A DNA stretch of 10,458 nt from positions 1 through 10,458 of the forward strand of contig JAICMB010000070.1 of assembly GCA_025929455.1 (NCBI GenBank), in the 5' to 3' direction. This DNA is from Bryobacteraceae bacterium. Lineage in GTDB: Bacteria; Acidobacteriota; Terriglobia; Bryobacterales; Bryobacteraceae. Of this stretch, positions 6,320 through 10,458 are shown piece by piece; position 1 is the stretch's first letter, and each line of letters starts with the position of its first letter. The notes under the pieces were generated by a model, which saw only the letters and a program-made list of their open reading frames with translations, was not told the origin of the DNA and searched no databases. The position numbers were made by a program, and so were the translations under genes.

Positions 6320-7422
6320 TCGATCCAGCCGCCGCCCAGGACGACATCGCCGTCGTAAAACACTGCGCCTTGGCCGGGTGTGATGGCGCGCTGGGGATCG
6401 TCAAACGTTGCGCGTACGCGGCCGGAGCGGAGCGGCTCGATGCGCGCGGCGGCCGCTGTATGCTTGTTGCGGATCTTCACTTGAGCGCGTAGCGGCTCTT
6501 CCGGCGCCGCGATCGAAATCCAGTTCACCTGGCGTGCGATCAAATCATCTCGCAGTAGCTCATTGCCGTGGCCGACGATGACGCGCTGCGAGGCGGGCTC
6601 GGTCGCGATAACGTAGAGCGGCTCGCGCGCCGCGATGCCCAAGCCGCGGCGCTGGCCGATGGTGTAATGATGCACGCCGGCGTGCTCGCCCAGCACGCGG
6701 CCCGCGGTGTCAACAATTTCGCCAGCGGTTTCGCCGCGCGCAATCCCGCGCTCGCGGAAATACGCGTCGATGAACGCAGCGTAATCGCCGTTGGGGACGA
6801 AGCAGATCTCCTGGCTGTCGGGCTTGTTCGCGACCGCGATGCCCAGCTCGCGCGCGAGCGCGCGCACCTGGTCCTTGTTGTAGCCGCCGAGCGGAAACAC
6901 GGCGCGCGAAAGCTGGTCCTGCGTGAGACCAAACAGGAAATAGGTCTGGTCCTTGCCGTGGTCGACGCCGCGGAGGAGCTGCCAGCGGCCGTTCGGCTCA
7001 TCGAAGCGCACGCGCGCGTAATGCCCGGTGGCGATCGTCTCGGCGCCGATGCCCGCCGCCATATCGAGAAACTGATCGAACTTGACGAAGTTGTTGCAGA
7101 GCGTACACGGGACCGGCGTGCGGCCGGAGAGATAGTCGTCGATGAACGGCTGAACGACGTCGCGCTCGAAACGGTCTTCGAAGTTCACAACATAGTACGG
7201 AATACCGAGCTGCTGCGCGACGTAGCGCGCGTCGTAGACGTCGTCGAGCGAGCAGCAGCGGCCAACGACGCCGCCCTCCGGCTGCAGCTCGGGCAGGCGG
7301 CGCTGGTTCCAGAGCTGCATCGTCAGGCCCGCGATGCGACGCCCTTCGCGCTGGAGCAGCGCGGCGACGGTGGAGCTATCGACGCCGCCCGACATGGCGA
7401 CGGCGATTAGGGCGTCGCTCAT
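6316..7422 (-). CDS. mnmA: tRNA-specific 2-thiouridylase MnmA
   Basis: MnmA makes 2-thiouridine at wobble U34 of tRNA-Lys, -Glu and -Gln: it adenylates U34 with ATP and then inserts sulfur. It has 368 residues, normal for the family. The PP-loop AMSGGVDSS (9-17) binds ATP. The catalytic cysteines are Cys109 in CTLCNNFVKF (106-115) and Cys207 in DSQEICFV (202-209). TGHYARV (132-138), GKDQTYFLF (156-164) and YTIGQRRGLG (253-262) are further family blocks. Cys106 and the Cys56-Cys57 pair are extra cysteines. ATG 7422 is chosen: it sits just before the PP-loop, has GGTGAG 6 nt upstream (7429-7434 on the reverse strand), and overlaps the desulfurase stop as ATGA. The longer open frame to 7617 runs through desulfurase coding sequence and is Arg-rich shadow. 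The upstream desulfurase is the likely sulfur donor. Confidence 0.97.
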   Translation of the reverse strand: MSDALIAVAMSGGVDSSTVAALLQREGRRIAGLTMQLWNQRRLPELQPEGGVVGRCCSLDDVYDARYVAQQLGIPYYVVNFEDRFERDVVQPFIDDYLSGRTPVPCTLCNNFVKFDQFLDMAAGIGAETIATGHYARVRFDEPNGRWQLLRGVDHGKDQTYFLFGLTQDQLSRAVFPLGGYNKDQVRALARELGIAVANKPDSQEICFVPNGDYAAFIDAYFRERGIARGETAGEIVDTAGRVLGEHAGVHHYTIGQRRGLGIAAREPLYVIATEPASQRVIVGHGNELLRDDLIARQVNWISIAAPEEPLRAQVKIRNKHTAAAARIEPLRSGRVRATFDDPQRAITPGQGAVFYDGDVVLGGGWIE

Positions 7423-8588
7423 GACACACTCACCGGGTATACGGGCGACAGCTTTCGCAGATGGATGACGGACTCGATGACAGCGTTTGCGAGCTCGTCG
7501 ATTTGCTCCGCCGTGTTTTCGCGGCCGAGAGAAAAGCGCACGCTGCCTTTGGCTCGCTCGCGGCCTGCGCCGATGGCCAGCAGCACGTGCGACGGCTCGA
7601 CCGCGCCGCTGGAACATGCCGAACCGCTCGAGACCGCGAAACCGCGCAGGTCGAGCGCGATCACGACCGCTTCGCCCTCGATGCCGTCGAAATATACATT
7701 TGTCGTGCCGGCGATGCGCGGCGCGCGCGCGCCATTCACGCCAGCGTCCGGGAGAGCCGCTGTTATGCGCCGCTCCAGGCGGTCGCGCAACGCACTGAGC
7801 CGCAGGGCTTCGCCAGCCATCTCCGATTGCGCCAGCTCACACGCGAGGCCGAAGGCGACCGCGCCGGGCACGTTCTCAGTTCCCGCGCGGCGCTCACGCT
7901 CATGTCGGCCGCCGAACAGCACCGGCTGCAGATGGACGCCGTCGCGCACGTATAATGCGCCGATGCCTTTTGGAGCGTAGAGCTTGTGGCCGCTGATCGA
8001 ATACAGATCGATGCCAAGTTCGCGGACGTTGATCGCCAGCTTACCCGCGGCCTGTACGCCGTCGCAATGAAACAGCGCGCCGGCTTCGTGCGCGAGGGCG
8101 GCGATTTCGCGAACCGGCTGCACGGTGCCGATCTCGTTATTGGCGTGCATGACCGAAACCAGCACGGTGTCGGGGCACAGCGCGCGGCGTATCTGGTCAG
8201 GGTCTACGAGGCCGCTCGATGCGACCGGAACGTACGTCACGGCAACGCCTTCGCGCTCCAATTGCGCGCAGGCGCTCAGCACCGCGGGGTGTTCGATGTG
8301 CGTGGTGACGACGTGCTTGCGGTCGCGCTCGGACGCGCGCACGGCGCCGAGGATCGCGAGATTGTCTGACTCGGTGCCGCCGCTGGTAAACACTACCTCC
8401 CGCGCATCGCAGGCAAACAGGGCCGCTACGCGCCGGCGCGCGGCTTCGAGCTGCTGCTTCGCGATCTGTCCATAATGATGGATACTGGAGGCGTTGCCGT
8501 ACACTTCGGCCGCGGCGCGCGTGAAGGCATCGAGAACTTCGGCTCGCACGGGCGTAGTCGCGTTGTGATCAAAGTAGTACGGCGGCAC
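7419..8588 (-). CDS. iscS: Cysteine desulfurase (NifS/IscS type, group I)
   Basis: This PLP enzyme of 389 residues converts L-cysteine to alanine and leaves a persulfide on its own active-site cysteine. The opening YYFDHNATTP (4-13), VFTSGGTESDNLAI (66-79), THIEHPAV (96-103) with His100, and FHCDGVQA (173-180) with Asp176 and Gln179 hold the cofactor. Lys202 in SISGHKLYAPKG forms the Schiff base. Cys325 in SSGSACSSG is the sulfur carrier. RHERERRAGTEN (228-239) is typical of group I. The start is GTG 8588 with only a weak upstream AGAG; the conserved N-terminus begins there. Its ATGA overlap with mnmA suggests dedicated sulfur supply for tRNA thiolation, as for YrvO in Bacillus. A wider Fe-S role cannot be excluded, though no iscU-like gene is adjacent. 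The symbol is by family only; nifS would serve equally. Confidence 0.95.
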   Translation of the reverse strand: MPPYYFDHNATTPVRAEVLDAFTRAAAEVYGNASSIHHYGQIAKQQLEAARRRVAALFACDAREVVFTSGGTESDNLAILGAVRASERDRKHVVTTHIEHPAVLSACAQLEREGVAVTYVPVASSGLVDPDQIRRALCPDTVLVSVMHANNEIGTVQPVREIAALAHEAGALFHCDGVQAAGKLAINVRELGIDLYSISGHKLYAPKGIGALYVRDGVHLQPVLFGGRHERERRAGTENVPGAVAFGLACELAQSEMAGEALRLSALRDRLERRITAALPDAGVNGARAPRIAGTTNVYFDGIEGEAVVIALDLRGFAVSSGSACSSGAVEPSHVLLAIGAGRERAKGSVRFSLGRENTAEQIDELANAVIESVIHLRKLSPVYPVSVS

Positions 8589-8622
8589 TGGCTCTAAATC
8601 TCAGTTTGGCATAGCCGTTACG

Positions 8623-9414
8623 ATGCCCGGCCGTCTCATTACGCTCACGACAGATTTCGGCGTTACGGACCATTACGCCGGCGTTTTGAAGGGCGTTATC
8701 GCGGCGATCGCGCCGCTGGCGCGCGTGGTCGATATCACGCACGACATCGCGCCGTACGAGATCGCCGAAGGCGCGTTCACGATCGATCAGGTGAGCCGGT
8801 ATTTTCCGAAGCGCACGATTCATGTCATCGTGGTGGACCCGGGCGTCGGCTCCGAGCGGCGTGCAATTCTGGCCGAGGCGCACGGGCAATTTTTCGTTGC
8901 GCCCGATAACGGCGTGCTGGCGATGATGCTGGCGCGCGAACCGAAGCCGCGGGTCCGTCATATCACCAACGACAAATATTTTCGTCACCCGGTAAGCAAC
9001 ACCTTTCACGGTCGCGATATCTTTTCGCCAGTGGCGGCGCATTTGGCGGCGGGTGTTGCGCCTGCGCGCTTCGGGCCGCGCATTGACGATTACCTGCGCC
9101 CGCGCTCGTTCGCGCCGGTTCGGACGGGCAAGCGCGTGTGGACCGGGACGGTGTTGAAGGTGGACCGCTTCGGGAACTGCATCACAAACTTTCCAACCGC
9201 GGATTTTCCGGAGCTGGCGCTCCGGCATTTTGAGATGCTGGCGGGCATTCAGGCCGTGACGAAGTTCGCTCGTTTCTTCAGCGAGAGCACGCCGGGCGAG
9301 CTGTGCGTCATGCCCGGAAGCTCCGGGTTTTTAGAGATTGTGGCCAATCAGACGCCGGCGGCGAAGGCACTCGGAATATCGAGCGGCGCGCCGGTAGAGC
9401 TGACGGTTTATTGA
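8623..9414 (+). CDS. SAM hydroxide adenosyltransferase (DUF62 family)
   Basis: This 263-residue cytosolic enzyme belongs to the DUF62/SAM hydroxide adenosyltransferase family, relatives of the fluorinase and chlorinase. The usual reaction cleaves S-adenosylmethionine with water to adenosine and methionine. Visible family marks are the opening ITLTTDFG (6-13), DITHDIAPYEI (37-47), VDPGVGSERR (71-80), VAPDNG (92-97), FHGRDIFSPVAAHLA (128-142), VDRFGNCITN (180-189) and the C-terminal SSGFLEIVANQ (233-243). Asp72, Arg79 and His129 match the Asp-Arg-His triad that activates water, which argues for hydrolase rather than halogenase activity. No clear ribosome binding site precedes ATG 8623. It diverges from the cysteine desulfurase over 34 bp. 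Both act on sulfur amino acid derivatives, but that may be coincidence. Confidence 0.92.
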   Translation: MPGRLITLTTDFGVTDHYAGVLKGVIAAIAPLARVVDITHDIAPYEIAEGAFTIDQVSRYFPKRTIHVIVVDPGVGSERRAILAEAHGQFFVAPDNGVLAMMLAREPKPRVRHITNDKYFRHPVSNTFHGRDIFSPVAAHLAAGVAPARFGPRIDDYLRPRSFAPVRTGKRVWTGTVLKVDRFGNCITNFPTADFPELALRHFEMLAGIQAVTKFARFFSESTPGELCVMPGSSGFLEIVANQTPAAKALGISSGAPVELTVY

Positions 9415-9432
9415 GATACCTGATTACGCTAG

Positions 9433-9437
9433 AGGAG
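9433..9437 (+). promoter_or_regulatory. Strong ribosome binding site of the cupin gene
   Basis: AGGAG lies 7 nt before ATG 9445, followed by an A-rich spacer. It is the best Shine-Dalgarno site in the window, and most other genes here have weak ones. Confidence 0.75.
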
Positions 9438-9444
9438 AAATAAA

Positions 9445-9960
9445 ATGCCTCTGCCAACCATTCCACCCGACAACCCGGAACGCACTCTTACGCTGGTGCA
9501 AGCCGACACGCTTTCTCACATCGGATTGGTGGGCGATACCTACACCATCACCGTTACGGGCGAACAGACCGCCGGACGGTTTTGCGTGATCGACATGCAC
9601 ATCCCGCCGGGTGGTGGACCGCCACCGCACCGGCATGACTTCGAGGAGACTTTTATCGTGCTCGAAGGCGAGATGGAAGCAACGTTCCGCGGTCAAAAGT
9701 CAATCGTGCGCGCCGGCTCGACGATTAATATTCCGGCCAATGCGCCGCACCAGTTTCACAATGCCTCCGCCAAACCCGTACGGATGCTTTGCATCTGTTC
9801 TCCAGCGGGACAGGAAAACTTCTTCCGGGAGGTTGGAGTGCCGGTCGCCACCCGTACGACCGCTCCGCCAAAGCTAGACCCGAAAGAACAGGCGGCGTTT
9901 ATCGATAAGGTGAAGGCCCTCGCACCCAAATATCGCACCGAGCTTCTTAGAGAGGCGTAG
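9445..9960 (+). CDS. Cupin domain-containing protein
   Basis: This is a 171-residue single-domain cupin (beta-barrel). Cupin motif 1 is seen as GGPPPHRHDFEETFIVLEGE (57-76) with metal ligands His62, His64 and Glu68. Motif 2 is GSTINIPANAPHQFHN (91-106) with the fourth ligand His102. All four ligands are present, so it should bind a divalent metal. The rest is an N-terminal strand region and a charged C-terminal helix (about 145-170). Such small cupins include dioxygenases, isomerases and sugar- or ligand-binding proteins; the substrate cannot be assigned. No signal peptide is present. It starts 30 bp after the DUF62 gene on the same strand, so the two may be co-transcribed, but its strong ribosome binding site would also suit an independent unit. 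Confidence 0.9.
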   Translation: MPLPTIPPDNPERTLTLVQADTLSHIGLVGDTYTITVTGEQTAGRFCVIDMHIPPGGGPPPHRHDFEETFIVLEGEMEATFRGQKSIVRAGSTINIPANAPHQFHNASAKPVRMLCICSPAGQENFFREVGVPVATRTTAPPKLDPKEQAAFIDKVKALAPKYRTELLREA

Positions 9961-9974
9961 CCCCGGCGCTACGC
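9955..9974. terminator. Perfect 7-bp hairpin at the cupin stop codon (possible terminator)
   Basis: GCGTAGC (9955-9961) and GCTACGC (9968-9974) form a perfect 7-bp stem with a 6-nt loop, starting in the last sense codon and including the TAG stop. It lies at the convergent junction with the acyl-CoA synthetase gene. No T-tract follows on either strand, so it may protect the mRNA end or pause RNA polymerase rather than terminate on its own. GCGCTAC recurs directly at 9996-10002. Confidence 0.35.
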
Positions 9975-10002
9975 ACGGGCAAAAACCGGCGGGTTGCGCT
10001 AC

Positions 10003-10458
10003 TCAGGCGGTCTGGATGCGGGCGACGGCATCGAGGCCGCGCTCGGCTATTTCGATCTCGCGCATCCGGAATTTTTGGATTTTGCCGGTGACGGTCATGG
10101 GGAATTCCGTAACGATGCGGATGTACTGCGGGATTTTGAAGTGTGCAATCTGGCCGCGGCACCAGTCGCGGATTTCTTCTTCCGTCGCGGCCGAGCCGGC
10201 TTTGAGTGAGACCCAGGCGGCGACAGCCTCGCCCAGTTTTTCATCGGGCACGCCGAACACTTGCACGTCGGCAATGGCGGGGTGGGTATAGAGGAACTCT
10301 TCAATTTCGCGCGGGTAGACGTTTTCGCCGCCGCGGATGATCATATCCTTGACACGCCCGGTGATGCGGAAATAGCCGTCGGGGCGCATGGCCGCGAGGT
10401 CGCCGGTATGGAGCCAGCCCTCGGCGTCGATGGCGCGGGCGGTGGCCTCGGGGTCCTC
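10003..10458 (-). CDS. AMP-binding acyl-CoA synthetase, C-terminal domain (5'-partial)
   Basis: The visible 151 residues are the C-terminal end of an ANL-superfamily acyl-CoA ligase, which activates a carboxylic or fatty acid with ATP to an acyl-adenylate and then to acyl-CoA. The gene runs off the right edge on the reverse strand; the frame is open to 10458. GWLHTGDL (visible 14-21) is the A7 region. [20 protein letters not shown] (34-53) is the A8 hinge that lets the C-terminal domain rotate between half-reactions. [14 protein letters not shown] (121-134) is A10 with the adenylation lysine, probably Lys126. The A10 and A8 wording is typical of medium- or long-chain fatty-acyl-CoA synthetases, but the substrate pocket lies outside the window. 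It converges with the cupin gene over 42 bp. The end is complete: TGA at 10005-10003. Confidence 0.93.
   Translation of the reverse strand, partial: EDPEATARAIDAEGWLHTGDLAAMRPDGYFRITGRVKDMIIRGGENVYPREIEEFLYTHPAIADVQVFGVPDEKLGEAVAAWVSLKAGSAATEEEIRDWCRGQIAHFKIPQYIRIVTEFPMTVTGKIQKFRMREIEIAERGLDAVARIQTA

Noticed and set aside
6568..7410. Long open frame (280 codons) on the plus strand opposite mnmA
   Set aside because: It is a shadow of mnmA, which has all catalytic motifs. The antisense translation is Ala/Arg/Val-rich low-complexity sequence.
7423..7617. N-terminal extension of mnmA by 65 residues
   Set aside because: It would lie wholly inside desulfurase coding sequence and is Arg-rich. ATG 7422 has a ribosome binding site, an ATGA overlap, and the PP-loop right after it.
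8569..9228. Open frame of 219 codons on the minus strand opposite the DUF62 gene
   Set aside because: The translation is Arg- and His-rich with no family features, and the DUF62 frame carries the full set of family motifs.
9979..10000. AAAAACC run read on the minus strand as a short stem (AACC/GGTT) followed by Ts, a possible terminator for the acyl-CoA synthetase gene
   Set aside because: The stem is only 4 bp and the T-run overlaps the stem itself, so it is too weak to call as an intrinsic terminator.

Overview
The window is a gene-dense stretch of a high-GC bacterial chromosome with eleven protein genes. The two at the edges are cut by the window. I see no RNA gene, insertion sequence, phage gene or CRISPR array. 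The best taxonomic clue is the pair at 592-3635: a short PadR regulator overlapping a ~900-residue MacB/FtsX-type permease with two permease modules and no ATPase. This is the 'acidobacterial PadR' plus 'acidobacterial duplicated orphan permease' (ADOP) arrangement that is greatly expanded in Acidobacteriota. A member of that phylum, Solibacter-like for example, is therefore the most likely source. This is an inference from gene content, not from a search.

Layout. 1-528 (+) is the C-terminal part of a dienelactone-hydrolase-family enzyme. 529-591 is a 63-bp gap with a plausible sigma70 promoter inside an imperfect dyad. 592-3635 (+) is the padR-ADOP pair, joined by an ATGA overlap. 3657-4895 (-) is a DUF1015 protein, divergent by only 31 bp from a DinB-fold protein at 4927-5442 (+). 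5465-8588 (-) is an operon read right to left: cysteine desulfurase, tRNA 2-thiouridylase mnmA and an LpxL/HtrB-type acyltransferase, with 4-nt stop/start overlaps (ATGA and GTGA) at both junctions. 8623-9414 (+) is a SAM hydroxide adenosyltransferase (DUF62), divergent by 34 bp from the desulfurase. 9445-9960 (+) is a cupin with a strong ribosome binding site. 10003-10458 (-) is the C-terminal domain of an acyl-CoA synthetase.

How the genes work together. The clearest functional unit is desulfurase plus MnmA: the first takes sulfur from cysteine as a persulfide and the second places it on U34 of tRNAs for Lys, Glu and Gln. Their overlap resembles dedicated desulfurase-MnmA pairs such as YrvO-MnmA of Bacillus, although no Tus relay gene can be judged absent from 10 kb. 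The acyltransferase is translationally coupled to them but belongs to envelope lipid synthesis. PadR probably controls its own operon with the permease. The other genes look like single-gene units.

All intergenic gaps are under 70 bp. Hairpins without T-tracts lie at two of the three convergent junctions. The left third (DLH, PadR, ADOP) looks less GC-rich than the housekeeping-like block after 3640, consistent with an accessory module beside core genes. I found no clearly new biological system. The most testable oddities are the promoter/dyad/ribosome-binding-site arrangement before padR, the extra cysteines of MnmA, and the coupling of tRNA thiolation to a lipid acyltransferase.
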